From: CBDCGJ01 sp965216645
GTDB taxonomy: Bacteria; Pseudomonadota; Alphaproteobacteria; GCA-2731375
Direction of reading: 5' to 3'
DNA length: 64,000 nucleotides
NCBI GenBank assembly: GCA_965216645.1
Contig: CBDCGJ010000058.1
Location: 1-64,000, forward strand
The position numbers were made by a program, and so were the translations under genes. Below, piece by piece: positions 38,424 to 47,141 of the stretch. Position 1 is the stretch's first letter; each line of letters begins with the position of its first letter. The notes beneath the pieces were generated by a model, which worked only from the letters and a program-made list of their open reading frames with translations, did not search any database and had not been told where the DNA came from.

Positions 38424-38639
38424 TCATGCGTACGGACAATCGCCGCGCACGCATTGTCGTCGCGATGGGTCGACATGTTTTCCGCAGGCGTCGCACCTGA
38501 CTAAGTCGACCGTTTCGCCGGCCTTCTCAGTAATCTTGTCGCTGCCGTTTCCGCGCCGCAACTGGTTCAAAAAACGATAACCGAATATTACCGTAATGAT
38601 GATCACCACAGTCAACGCGATTTTCGAGAAGCTCAGCAT
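38424..38639 (-). CDS. membrane-anchored small zinc-ribbon-like protein
   Basis: The 71-residue product has one N-terminal membrane helix (about residues 7-24) and a C-terminal CDACGKHVDPSRRQCVRGDC, a four-cysteine pattern likely to bind a metal. It resembles the short PP0621-type proteins by layout only. It lies between the S49 peptidase gene (8 bases upstream) and the deaminase gene (16 bases downstream) in one minus-strand run. Confidence 0.65.
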   Translation of the reverse strand: MLSFSKIALTVVIIITVIFGYRFLNQLRRGNGSDKITEKAGETVDLVRCDACGKHVDPSRRQCVRGDCPYA

Positions 38640-38647
38640 GATGACGG

Positions 38648-39499
38648 TTACAAGCCGAACCGACGCCAGAGCAGTCGCTCACCGATCACGTCGAGCAAAT
38701 GTTCGGCGAAAGCACCCGTCGCGTCGCCCAGGTTGAGCCGGCGTTGCAGCCAACCTTTCTTGGCCTCCATACGGCGAACCTTCACTTTGTCGCCGAATTT
38801 TTCCCGCATGGTCTGCTGACAGTCGCCCAATCCATCGACCAGGCCCAATTCCACCGCGCGGCCGCCAAGCCAGAACTCCCCATTGAAAAGATCGACGTCG
38901 CCGGCCTTCAACTTTTCGCGCCGCCGATCCTCGACATGGCGTCGGAAAGCGTCGTGAATATCCCTCTGAAGCGCACTAAGCCGCTTCAAATCCTCCGGTT
39001 TTTCCGGTGCGAAGGGGTCAAGAAAGCTCTTTTCCTCTCCCGATGTGTGGACCCGGCGTTCGACGCCGATTTTTTTGATGAGATCTTCGAACCCAAAACT
39101 GGCGGATATGACGCCGATGGATCCGATGATGCTGTTTTCGTTGGCGTAGATCTCATCGCCGGCACAGGCCAACCAATAGCCCCCGGACGCCGCCACATCT
39201 TCACAAAACGCGAATATAGGGATGTCTTTTTCTTTCGATAGCGCCCGGATGCGATCATGCAGCAGGGCCGATTGAACCGGCGACCCGCCTGGCGAATTTA
39301 TCAATAAAGCCACGGCCTTAAGTCGCTTGAGTTCGAACGCGTCGGCAATAACCTCGTCCAATTGGGCCAGATTTAAGGTTTGTCGCCCAGGCCCCGCCGT
39401 GGGTGCGATCACGCCCGACAGAGCCACGGCCGCGACAACCGGCGGTCGATTTTTCCATCTCTCCAACCATGATTTGGGATGAAGGTGTTTCAGGTCCAT
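38648..39499 (-). CDS. S49 family serine peptidase (SppA/SohB-like)
   Basis: The 283-residue protein has the Ser-Lys dyad of S49 peptidases: Ser105 in DVAASGGYWLACAGDEIYAN and Lys157 in HTSGEEKSFLDPF. INSPGGSPVQSA and GSIGVISASFGF are further family marks. It has a weakly hydrophobic N-terminal stretch (VVAAVALSGVIAP) rather than a strong anchor, so it may be loosely membrane-bound or cytosolic. Related enzymes degrade signal peptides. It leads a run with two small genes downstream. Confidence 0.9.
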   Translation of the reverse strand: MDLKHLHPKSWLERWKNRPPVVAAVALSGVIAPTAGPGRQTLNLAQLDEVIADAFELKRLKAVALLINSPGGSPVQSALLHDRIRALSKEKDIPIFAFCEDVAASGGYWLACAGDEIYANENSIIGSIGVISASFGFEDLIKKIGVERRVHTSGEEKSFLDPFAPEKPEDLKRLSALQRDIHDAFRRHVEDRRREKLKAGDVDLFNGEFWLGGRAVELGLVDGLGDCQQTMREKFGDKVKVRRMEAKKGWLQRRLNLGDATGAFAEHLLDVIGERLLWRRFGL

Positions 39500-39631
39500 G
39501 GCTCTCCAAAACCAAAAAATGCAGGAAGGCTTGCAAAAAAACGAACTCTTAAGGCCTTTGTTAACAATTGAGCGGAATAATTCGCAAGATTAAATATTTC
39601 GAACAATTTCATCGCTGGAACTAGCCTAACC

Positions 39632-40135
39632 ATGCGCAGAGCCGTAAGAGCCATTACCGAAAGACACCACCGTAACGTCGAACTTTCTGTCACGGGGGTG
39701 CCGTATGATCGATTCGATGGGATCCACGGTTTGGACGGCACACTGCCGAAAACGGTCATAGAGGAAGTTGACACCGCGCTGAGAAACCTTATCGAAAAGC
39801 TGGGTGTCGCCAATGAGCGGCTTTGCCTCGTCCACTTGGAGACCGACGCGATTATGTCCGAATCCGCCGTCCGAGAAGCGATTGGCCGTTCTTGCCTATT
39901 CTACATGTTGGAGCCGGATTGCTATGTCTTGCTCTATTTCGGTTCCCGCAGTGTAGCGGATCAAATAGAAGATCTACGTCAACGTTTCGCCGGGTTGCCC
40001 CGTAAGCCTTGTGCTAAAAAATCGGATCAAACGGTCAGTTTGCGTTGTCTCTCCGTCTGGAGCCATAGCGTTGTCGATCCGCTGGCGCTGTTGAAGGAAC
40101 TCCTGCAGCAGCCTTCTCTTCGGATCGCGATCTAG
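39632..40135 (+). CDS. hypothetical protein (167 aa)
   Basis: A 167-codon frame with ordinary codon use for this genome. The product starts MRRAVRAITERHHRNVELSVTG, has a mixed helix/strand centre (RNLIEKLGVANERLCLVHLE, LEPDCYVLLYFG) and a basic CAKKSDQTVSLRC segment. No membrane segment or signal is seen and I do not recognise a family. No clear ribosome site precedes the ATG. It stands alone between the S49 peptidase and CaiB-type genes. Confidence 0.55.
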   Translation: MRRAVRAITERHHRNVELSVTGVPYDRFDGIHGLDGTLPKTVIEEVDTALRNLIEKLGVANERLCLVHLETDAIMSESAVREAIGRSCLFYMLEPDCYVLLYFGSRSVADQIEDLRQRFAGLPRKPCAKKSDQTVSLRCLSVWSHSVVDPLALLKELLQQPSLRIAI

Positions 40136-40245
40136 TCCATCTCCGTCAGCTAATCTTTGGTCAAACGCTTTGACCGGCCGATTTCTTCGGCTATTCTCGC
40201 CTCGCAATTTTTCAGAACGTTAGGAATGCGAGGTGGAAAGTCGTC

Positions 40246-41394
40246 ATGGGACCACTTGCCGGAGTTAAAGTCGTTGAAATCGCGGGAATCGGACCGGGTC
40301 CGTTTGCCTGCATGATGTTGGCCGATATGGGTGCGGAGGTTATCCGCGTCGATCGGTTGGCACCGTCCGGCCTGGGGCTCAGTACAAAAACCAAATATGG
40401 CCTGTTAAACAGGAATCGGCGGTCGATCTCCGTCGACTTGAAGAATTCCGAAGGCGTGGACGCTGTGCTCCGTCTTGTGGACAGCGCCGATATTCTCATC
40501 GAAGGCTTCCGCCCGGGTGTCGCCGAACGCCTCGGCATAGGTCCCGACACCTGCCTCGCGCGCAATCCGAAGTTAGTCTATGGCCGGATGACAGGTTGGG
40601 GACAGGACGGTCCGATCGCGCATAGCGCCGGCCACGACATCAACTACATTTCCCTTTCGGGCGCGCTGCACGCCATCGGCACCAAAGACGGACCGCCGGT
40701 ACCGCCCTTGAACCTGGTCGGCGATTTCGGCGGCGGCGGCATGTTCATGGTATCGGGCGTTTTGGCCGCCTATATCGAGGCGCAAAAATCCGGGCAGGGA
40801 CAAGTCGTCGACACGTCGATGGTCGAGGGTTCCGCCTATCTCGCCACCTCAATCATGGGCATGATGCAGGCGGGTGCTTGGCAGGAAGAGCGGGGCGTCA
40901 ACGTCTTGGATACGGGCGCGCATTTTTACGGGGTCTATGAGACCAAAGACGGCAAGCATGTTTCCATCGGTTCGATCGAACCCAAATTTTACGATGACTT
41001 GTTAAAAGCCACGGGCCTCGACAATCAGGAATTGCCGGAACAGATGGACAAGGCCGGTTGGGCGAACATGAAGACGCGCTTGGCGGAGGTTTTCAAAACC
41101 AAGACCAGGGACGAATGGGATGAAATCATGTTGGGCAGCGATATCTGCTATGCTCCGGTCCTAAGCTTCTCCGAGGCATTCGATCACCCGCATAATCAGG
41201 CGCGGGACAGTTTCGTCGACGTCGATGGCGTTCGGCAACCGGCACCGGCGCCGCGTTTCAGCCGCACGGAAACCGAAGTCACGTCGGGGCCGCCGGAATT
41301 GGGCGAACATACCAGCGAGGCGCTCGGCGACTGGGGCTTTTCCGCCGCCGAAATCGATGCATTGCGCGAGAAAGGCGCGATTGGCGGGCAGTAA
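40246..41394 (+). CDS. CaiB/BaiF CoA-transferase family, alpha-methylacyl-CoA racemase-like
   Basis: The 382-residue protein starts with MGPLAGVKVVEIAGIGPGPFACMMLADMGAEVIRVDR, the family III CoA-transferase opening in its racemase form. It continues with NRRSISVDLKNSEG, DILIEGFRPGVAERLGIGPD and YGRMTGWGQDGP, as in alpha-methylacyl-CoA racemase. It would epimerise 2-methyl-branched acyl-CoAs for beta-oxidation. gaggtgga lies upstream of the ATG. It converges on the Usp gene with 2 bases between stops. Confidence 0.9.
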   Translation: MGPLAGVKVVEIAGIGPGPFACMMLADMGAEVIRVDRLAPSGLGLSTKTKYGLLNRNRRSISVDLKNSEGVDAVLRLVDSADILIEGFRPGVAERLGIGPDTCLARNPKLVYGRMTGWGQDGPIAHSAGHDINYISLSGALHAIGTKDGPPVPPLNLVGDFGGGGMFMVSGVLAAYIEAQKSGQGQVVDTSMVEGSAYLATSIMGMMQAGAWQEERGVNVLDTGAHFYGVYETKDGKHVSIGSIEPKFYDDLLKATGLDNQELPEQMDKAGWANMKTRLAEVFKTKTRDEWDEIMLGSDICYAPVLSFSEAFDHPHNQARDSFVDVDGVRQPAPAPRFSRTETEVTSGPPELGEHTSEALGDWGFSAAEIDALREKGAIGGQ

Positions 41395-41396
41395 GC

Positions 41397-42236
41397 TCAG
41401 CGGGCCAGGAAAACCGGAATTTCCGCGTTCAGAATAATATGTTGCGTGGCGCCCCCAAAGATCAGTTGACGGAGCCGGCTTTGGGTGTAAGCGCCCTTGA
41501 TCAGCATATCGCCGTTCAGACGGCCGCAATCTTCCAGGATCGCCTCTCCGGCCTGCCGGCCCTGTTGGTCGTCGTCGGCGGTCACAACATTGATGCCGTG
41601 GCGTTTTAGACGTTCCGCCATCTGATGACCGTCGGGTCCGGGGACCATGCTGCCGTCAACGGTAAGCAGGGTTACTTTCTCCGCCTGAATGAGGAATGGC
41701 ATGGAAAGCGCGATGGCCATCGCGGTTTCCGTGCTGCCGTTCCAGGCGATGACGATATGCTTGCCGACATCGTCCGGCAGCGTAGGGGGAGCCAGAAGGG
41801 CCGGTCGACCGCTTTCGAACAGCGCGGCTTCCAATGTCGCCGTCCAATCGCCACCGACGCGACTGGGTCGGCGGGCCACGATGATCAAGTCGAACAGGCG
41901 GCCAAAGTCGCCAATGATGAAATCCTCTCGCCCGTTGGCTTCGACCCAGACAGCCGTATTTTCTCCCACCGCGCCATGCCGCTCGACAAGCGGGATGTCG
42001 GCCTCGTCCAGTATTTCTTGCAGCGAGGCTTTTAGCGTTTCGCCGTCGGTCAACTGTTGTTCATGCAACTGCGTGACATAGGCGGCAGGCACAATATCGT
42101 TGACGATGACATGGGGTGGCTCGATGGCGCGAAGGACGTCGATCACGCCACCGGTATGCTTCGCCAGTCGACACGCCAATTGTACGGCGACCCTCGTCGC
42201 CGGATCGTCTGAAAACGGGACCAATATATTTTTCAT
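41397..42236 (-). CDS. universal stress protein, two UspA domains
   Basis: The 279-residue protein is a tandem Usp: KNILVPFSDDPATRVAVQLACRLAKHTGGVIDVLRA opens the first domain and HIVIAWNGSTETAMAIALSMPFLIQAEKVTLLTV the second. The C-terminal GAYTQSRLRQLIFGGATQHIILNAEIPVFLAR is the ATP-binding tail in slightly changed form. Its role is probably stress tolerance. A ggagc site precedes the ATG. The 123-base gap to the cupin gene is AT-rich and must hold divergent promoters. Confidence 0.9.
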   Translation of the reverse strand: MKNILVPFSDDPATRVAVQLACRLAKHTGGVIDVLRAIEPPHVIVNDIVPAAYVTQLHEQQLTDGETLKASLQEILDEADIPLVERHGAVGENTAVWVEANGREDFIIGDFGRLFDLIIVARRPSRVGGDWTATLEAALFESGRPALLAPPTLPDDVGKHIVIAWNGSTETAMAIALSMPFLIQAEKVTLLTVDGSMVPGPDGHQMAERLKRHGINVVTADDDQQGRQAGEAILEDCGRLNGDMLIKGAYTQSRLRQLIFGGATQHIILNAEIPVFLAR

Positions 42237-42359
42237 GTTCTTGCTCCATCCCCCCGATAGAGTAGCGAATCAAGTCTAACACGGTCGTTGGTTGATCCCA
42301 AAATCAGAAACAATAAATAGAAATTTTAGAGAATTTTACAATTAAGGAGATGGAAATTG

Positions 42360-42764
42360 ATGATTGATACAGCAACATTAACAACCGCGCCAAAAGTTAC
42401 CGCTCCCGACGGATCGACCGTTCGAATATTGAGCCAATGCCGCCACGGAAGCGGTGCGCATTTCACGTTGGCGCCTGGCGCGACTTCCATCGCCGTGCGG
42501 CACCGCACGGTGGAAGAAATCTGGTTTATCGTCTCCGGTCAAGGGCGTATGTGGCAAAGCGTCGAGGGGTGCGAGGATTTCGTCGAGCTTGCCCCCGATC
42601 TTTGTCTGACGATTCCGACCGGCGCTGCATTCCAGTTTCGCAACGACGGTGACGAACCGCTTTGCGCCTATGCCGTGACCATGCCGCCGTGGCCGGGTGA
42701 GGATGAAGCTGTCTTCGTCGACGGGACTTGGCCAGCGACCGTTTCGGCGGCTCCGGGTATATAG
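42360..42764 (+). CDS. cupin-domain protein
   Basis: The 134-residue protein is a single small beta barrel: HFTLAPGATSIAVRHRTVEEIWFIVSGQGRMWQ is cupin motif 1 with the metal ligands, and LAPDLCLTIPTGAAFQFRNDGDEPLCAYAV is motif 2. Substrate is unknown. aaggaga lies 11 bases before ATG 42360. The DMT transporter starts 5 bases after its stop, so the two are one operon. Confidence 0.87.
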   Translation: MIDTATLTTAPKVTAPDGSTVRILSQCRHGSGAHFTLAPGATSIAVRHRTVEEIWFIVSGQGRMWQSVEGCEDFVELAPDLCLTIPTGAAFQFRNDGDEPLCAYAVTMPPWPGEDEAVFVDGTWPATVSAAPGI

Positions 42765-42768
42765 GGAC

Positions 42769-43722
42769 ATGCGGTTTTCAGGCGATCATATCCACACTTT
42801 AATGGTCGTGGCGGTCTCAATCTGCTTCGGCCTCACGCCTTTATTCGCAAATCTATTGTCGGAAGCGGGTATCGCGTCATCCGCCATCGCCTTTTATCGC
42901 TATGTCGTTTCGGCTTTGGTTGTTCTGCCTTTTTTGGCATTGGGACGGGAAAAGCGGCGGGAAACTCTGGCCGCCATGGCTGCGGGCCTGCTTATGGGCG
43001 TGGGTTGGATTGGCTATATCGAGGCGCTGAAGGTGGCGCCGGTGGCCGCCGCCGGCGTGATCTATATGAGCTATCCGCTATTCACACTGCTTTTCGCCTG
43101 GCTATTGCTCAAACAACGGCCAGCCGCACGGATGGTGCTGGCCGGCGTGATGATTTTATTCGGGGCCGTCATATCACTATCGCCCGCAGCAGTGCCGGCG
43201 GAGGCATTAGGGGCGTTGCTGCTCTCGTTCTCCGCACCCTTGGGCTTCGCCATTGCGATCACTGTGGTAACCGGAAAACTGCTCCTATTGACGGCGGTGG
43301 AGCGCATGGCCGGCGTGATGAATGGCGCGCTTATCGGCCTCATACCGATGATCGCTGGCTTGGATATCGCCGAAATTCTGCCGGAAAGTTCGAATGTATG
43401 GCTGCTGGTTGCCGGAGTTACCCTGGTCACTGCCCTGGTACCGCAGTTCATATATTCCTACGCGGCACCGAAGATCGGACCGGCCAGGGCGGCCATGGCG
43501 GGCAGTTTCGAATTGCCCACTATGTTCTTGATCGGCTTCACAGTTTTTGGCGAACGGATCGGCCCTTGGCAGCTTCTGGCGGGCGCACTTGTCGTGCTGG
43601 CGATCGTAATCACGCCACCGCGACGGGTCAGATCGGACGCGTCACCTCAGCCAGCCAATCCGCAACGCCGCTCTCCAAATCAGGTGCCAGAGCCTTCCGC
43701 ACACGAGCATGATAATCGTTGA
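42769..43722 (+). CDS. DMT-superfamily (EamA) transporter
   Basis: The 317-residue protein has ten hydrophobic segments in two EamA repeats (IGYIEALKVAPVAAAGVIYMSYPLFTLLFAWLLLKQRP; AAPKIGPARAAMAGSFELPTMFLIGFTVFGERIGPWQLLAGALVVLAIV). It probably exports a small metabolite or amino acid. ATG 42769 follows the cupin stop closely; a longer frame from 42697 would overlap the cupin gene. The polar tail after residue 285 is encoded opposite the end of the M24 peptidase gene, an overlap of 95 bases. Confidence 0.87.
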   Translation: MRFSGDHIHTLMVVAVSICFGLTPLFANLLSEAGIASSAIAFYRYVVSALVVLPFLALGREKRRETLAAMAAGLLMGVGWIGYIEALKVAPVAAAGVIYMSYPLFTLLFAWLLLKQRPAARMVLAGVMILFGAVISLSPAAVPAEALGALLLSFSAPLGFAIAITVVTGKLLLLTAVERMAGVMNGALIGLIPMIAGLDIAEILPESSNVWLLVAGVTLVTALVPQFIYSYAAPKIGPARAAMAGSFELPTMFLIGFTVFGERIGPWQLLAGALVVLAIVITPPRRVRSDASPQPANPQRRSPNQVPEPSAHEHDNR

Positions 43723-45631
43723 GCCAACCGCGTTCGGCCAACGTCAATAGTTCCGGCACGACGAGGTTCGGATCAATCGGTGCCAAGGTTAGAGTTTCTA
43801 AACTCATCATATCCCGTTCCCCGCCTTCGATCCCGGCGGCCGGACGCACGGCGACCAGATTTTCGATGCGGATGCCATAGGCACCGGTCTTGTAATATCC
43901 GGGTTCGTTGGAGACGATCATCCCCGGTTTCAGGGGCGTTTTGTTGTAGACTTTGGAGATGCTATGGGGCCCTTCATGGACGCCCAGATAGCATCCGACG
44001 CCATGTCCGGTGCCATGGTCGTAGTCCAGACCCGCGCGCCAAAGCTCCTGCCGAGCCAGAATGTCCAAATCGCCGCCGGTCGTCCCCTCGGGAAATACGG
44101 CGCGGGCAATGGCGATATGCCCCTTTAGAACGCGGGTGAAGCGATCCCGCATTTCGTCCGTCGGTTCGCCGATCGCGACGGTGCGGGTGATGTCGGTGGT
44201 GCCGTCCAGATATTGCGCGCCGCTGTCCACCAGATAAAGCTCGCCAAGCCCCAGGCGACGATTGGTATCCGGCGTTACCCGGTAATGGACAATCGCCCCG
44301 TTCGGGCCGGCGCCGGAAATCGTATCGAAACTGAGGTCGCGGAAATTCTCGCCGTCTCGCCGAAAGCCGCGCAATGTCTCGGCGGCTGTTATTTCGTCGA
44401 CCTCTCCGGCTTGCGCTGTTGTCGCCAACCAATGCAGGAAACGGGTTTCGGCGACCCCGTCGCGACGGTGCGCGCGGCGGATGCCGTCAAGCTCAGTGTC
44501 GTTCTTGCAGGCCTTGGGCAGTTTGCAGGGATCGACACCGTCGATCGGTTCGGCTCCCGCGTCCCGTAGTCGCTGGACTACGGCGCTGGCGACTACCGAG
44601 GTGTCGAGCTGTACCTGCTTGTCCGATGCGCCCAACGTGGTGAGAGCGTCGAGAAAATCGTCCTGAGGACGAACCGCGACCTGATTGCCTAAATGCCGTT
44701 CCACGTCCGGTGTTACCTTGCGGCGGTCGACAAAAAGATCGCATTGACCATCCTTATGCAGAAATGCGTAAGACAGTGGAAGCGGTGTACGAGCGACATC
44801 GCCACCGCGGATATTCAGGAGCCAGGCGATCGAATCCGGCGCGGTGATCACGGCCGTATCCACTTCCTGGTCCCGCAGCGTTTCCGCCAGACGCTGCCGC
44901 TTGGCGGCGGACGTTTCTCCCGCGAAAGCAAGGTCGTGCGGTTCGATGACGGATAAAGGCGGCGGCGGTTGGTCAGACCAGACCGCATCGACAGGATTGG
45001 TATCGACAGAGATCAGCTCGGCCCCAACCTTGGTTACACTGGCCGCAACCTTATCGAGCCCGGTTGTCGTGAAGAGCCAGGGATCGTAGCCCAGTATATC
45101 GTCCGCGGATAAATGCTCGGTTAGCCAGTCTGTCAGCGGTTCGTCGCTGATATGGCGGCACTCATAGAGCGTGGTGTCGACCTGATCGCGAACCTGAAGG
45201 GTGTAGCGCCCGTCTGTGAAGATGGCGGCTCGATCGTCCAAGACTGCGACCAATCCCGCGGAGCCGGTGAAACCGGTCAGCCAGGCAATGCGACGCGCCC
45301 GCTGCGGCACATATTCGTTTTGATACTCATCTGCCATCGGAATGAGGCAGCCGCGCAGGCCCTGCCGGCTCAGTTCAGAGCGAAGCGCTGCCAGCCGCTC
45401 CGCAGATCGGCTGCGATCTTCGATATCCCGCTCGAATGCCATGCCCTGGCGTAGAAGTTCCGCGCGCAACGCGTTCTGAACCGTTCGGTCGGTTGCTGTC
45501 GCCAGCAGCCGGCTCAGATTTTCGAGGTTCTCCGGCACCGGTGCCGCAGCGATCGCGGGCAGGATTTCGGACAGATCGATCCCTTCCCTCACGCCGCCGG
45601 CGGCCTTCAACGCGGTCGACAATTCGGTCAT
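43628..45631 (-). CDS. M24 aminopeptidase P family protein with N-terminal extension
   Basis: The 667-residue enzyme has two creatinase-like N-terminal domains and the M24 pita-bread domain: VDSGAQYLDGTTDITRT (two metal Asp), HGTGHGVGCYLGVHEGP (metal His), SNEPGYYKTGAYGIRIENL (metal Glu). It removes N-terminal X-Pro residues, probably in the cytoplasm. A gaaggaag site supports ATG 45631, which gives about 60 residues more than the usual start near MAFERDIEDRSRSAERL. The extension is helical and of unknown role. Its 3' end lies antisense to the DMT gene. Confidence 0.9.
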   Translation of the reverse strand: MTELSTALKAAGGVREGIDLSEILPAIAAAPVPENLENLSRLLATATDRTVQNALRAELLRQGMAFERDIEDRSRSAERLAALRSELSRQGLRGCLIPMADEYQNEYVPQRARRIAWLTGFTGSAGLVAVLDDRAAIFTDGRYTLQVRDQVDTTLYECRHISDEPLTDWLTEHLSADDILGYDPWLFTTTGLDKVAASVTKVGAELISVDTNPVDAVWSDQPPPPLSVIEPHDLAFAGETSAAKRQRLAETLRDQEVDTAVITAPDSIAWLLNIRGGDVARTPLPLSYAFLHKDGQCDLFVDRRKVTPDVERHLGNQVAVRPQDDFLDALTTLGASDKQVQLDTSVVASAVVQRLRDAGAEPIDGVDPCKLPKACKNDTELDGIRRAHRRDGVAETRFLHWLATTAQAGEVDEITAAETLRGFRRDGENFRDLSFDTISGAGPNGAIVHYRVTPDTNRRLGLGELYLVDSGAQYLDGTTDITRTVAIGEPTDEMRDRFTRVLKGHIAIARAVFPEGTTGGDLDILARQELWRAGLDYDHGTGHGVGCYLGVHEGPHSISKVYNKTPLKPGMIVSNEPGYYKTGAYGIRIENLVAVRPAAGIEGGERDMMSLETLTLAPIDPNLVVPELLTLAERGWLNDYHARVRKALAPDLESGVADWLAEVTRPI

Positions 45632-45836
45632 TTACGGGCTTCCTTCGCAGTTGCTAACGATTAACGAAAAACTAACTCTAGCTTCCTATACCCCATGCGC
45701 TTTTTGCAATGCTGCGGTGCAAAAAAATCGGGGTTTCAGGCATTGTCTAACCGGCTTCCGAGTCCTAGATACAATCACAAGGACGCACCCTAGAAAACCC
45801 GTTTTTAGTAGACGGTCAGTAGATGGAGAAAGAAAG

Positions 45837-46277
45837 ATGTACTGGCAAGACAAGTATGTGGCGGAAAACACCCTGAACGCGAGCCGTTTCGATGTGACCG
45901 GCGCCCCTTTGTACCCGGCGTTCAATGCCGATCACTATGTTCGGCGGGCCCGTTACATGCAGAGCAAAGACGTGAGCAAGATGGTAAAAGGGTTTTTCAA
46001 GACCCTTTCGCGGATGTCGAACGTCTTTGCCGATCGGGTCAAGGCCCGGCGTGCCTATGCCAATCTGATCCATGCCGATCCTCGTTTGCTGGAGGATATC
46101 GGTCTCGACCGCGCGCAATTGCGGACTGCCGTGGTCGGCGAACCGCGCGATAGCTTGCTGGCTCAGTTGGTCAAGGCGGCCAAGGAAGCCCACGAAGCGC
46201 AGACCAAGGTTTACACACCCGCGACCGTTGCCGCGGCGCCGTCTGCCAGCAACGACGATCATCGTCTGGCAGCCTAA
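45837..46277 (+). CDS. DUF1127-domain protein
   Basis: The 146-residue protein contains a DUF1127-type segment, RRAYANLIHADPRLLEDIGLDRAQL, at about residues 72-96, a short helix-turn pattern often rich in Arg and linked in alphaproteobacteria to small RNA and phosphate or stress responses. It has about 70 extra residues before it and a low-complexity tail. ggaga lies 9 bases before ATG 45837. A perfect intrinsic terminator follows 84 bases after the stop, inside the convergent prmA gene. Confidence 0.82.
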   Translation: MYWQDKYVAENTLNASRFDVTGAPLYPAFNADHYVRRARYMQSKDVSKMVKGFFKTLSRMSNVFADRVKARRAYANLIHADPRLLEDIGLDRAQLRTAVVGEPRDSLLAQLVKAAKEAHEAQTKVYTPATVAAAPSASNDDHRLAA

Positions 46278-46286
46278 CCTGTTCCC

Positions 46287-47141
46287 CTACGGCTTCCGCC
46301 AGCGTAATGTCGGCCAATCCCCCAATGTAACCTGGTCGACAGGCAGAAGCCCCCGTTCGCAAAAGGCCGACATTACGTCGGCCTTTTGTTTTTTTAGCAG
46401 GCCGGAAAGGATCAAATGACCTGACGGCCGCAATCGCGCGCAGATATCTGCGGACATTTGGATCAGCGGTTGCGCGAGAATATTCGCCGCGATGAGATCG
46501 AATGCGCCGTCGAGGCCGGCAAGCCCGTCGCCGTGCCGGCAATCGATGCGGTCGCCGACACCGTTTTTGCGGGCATTGTCCTTTGCAGCCGACACAGAGA
46601 CCGGATCGATGTCACTGGCCAATATGGGACATGGCCACAAATTGGCCATGGCGATGGCAAGGACGCCGGTGCCAGTACCGAGATCGAGGGGGCATTGTAT
46701 TTGCTCTTCCGACAACGCTTCCAACGATAGCAAGCAGCCGGTTGTGGTCTCGTGCTGGCCCGTGCCGAATGCGGGGCCCGCTTCGATCTCGATGGCAATC
46801 GCGTCGGTTGGCACGCGATCCGCATGATGGGCGCCATGGATAAAAAAACGTCCGGCTCGCACCGGTTCCAACCCGTCCAGCGAGAGCGTTACCCAGTCCT
46901 TGTCGGGAAGCGCGTCGAACGCCAAGGCTGGGGACTTGACAGCGGCCAATTTCGCGGCGATCGCCAATCTGGAAACAAGTTCTCGTTCGATCCCGGCCTC
47001 ATCGAATAGGGCGTCGATCAGCCAATCTTCCTGGCCTTTGATCTCGAAACTGGAAACCGATAGCGCGCCCTCCGACAACACGGGTTCGAAAATCGGGACC
47101 TGGGCTTTGGGAACCGTGATGGCGGCCCGCCATGTGGTCAT
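46287..47141 (-). CDS. prmA: ribosomal protein L11 methyltransferase
   Basis: The 284-residue enzyme trimethylates lysines and the N-terminus of ribosomal protein L11. AFGTGQHETTTGCLLSLEAL, DLGTGTGVLAIAMANLWPCPILASDIDP (SAM-binding) and LIAANILAQPLIQMS (the NILA active-site motif) are all present. Its start overlaps the uvrD stop by one base (TGATG). Codons about 249-260, near the C-terminus, form one arm of a terminator read on the opposite strand. Confidence 0.95.
   Translation of the reverse strand: MTTWRAAITVPKAQVPIFEPVLSEGALSVSSFEIKGQEDWLIDALFDEAGIERELVSRLAIAAKLAAVKSPALAFDALPDKDWVTLSLDGLEPVRAGRFFIHGAHHADRVPTDAIAIEIEAGPAFGTGQHETTTGCLLSLEALSEEQIQCPLDLGTGTGVLAIAMANLWPCPILASDIDPVSVSAAKDNARKNGVGDRIDCRHGDGLAGLDGAFDLIAANILAQPLIQMSADICARLRPSGHLILSGLLKKQKADVMSAFCERGLLPVDQVTLGDWPTLRWRKP
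46361..46395 (+). terminator. intrinsic terminator of the DUF1127 gene, inside prmA
   Basis: AAAAGGCCGAC (46361-46371), loop ATTAC and GTCGGCCTTTT (46377-46387) form a perfect 11-bp stem, then G and seven T (46389-46395). Read on the plus strand this is a textbook terminator for the DUF1127 gene. The same bases encode the LLKKQKADVMSAFCE part of PrmA on the minus strand. Confidence 0.9.
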
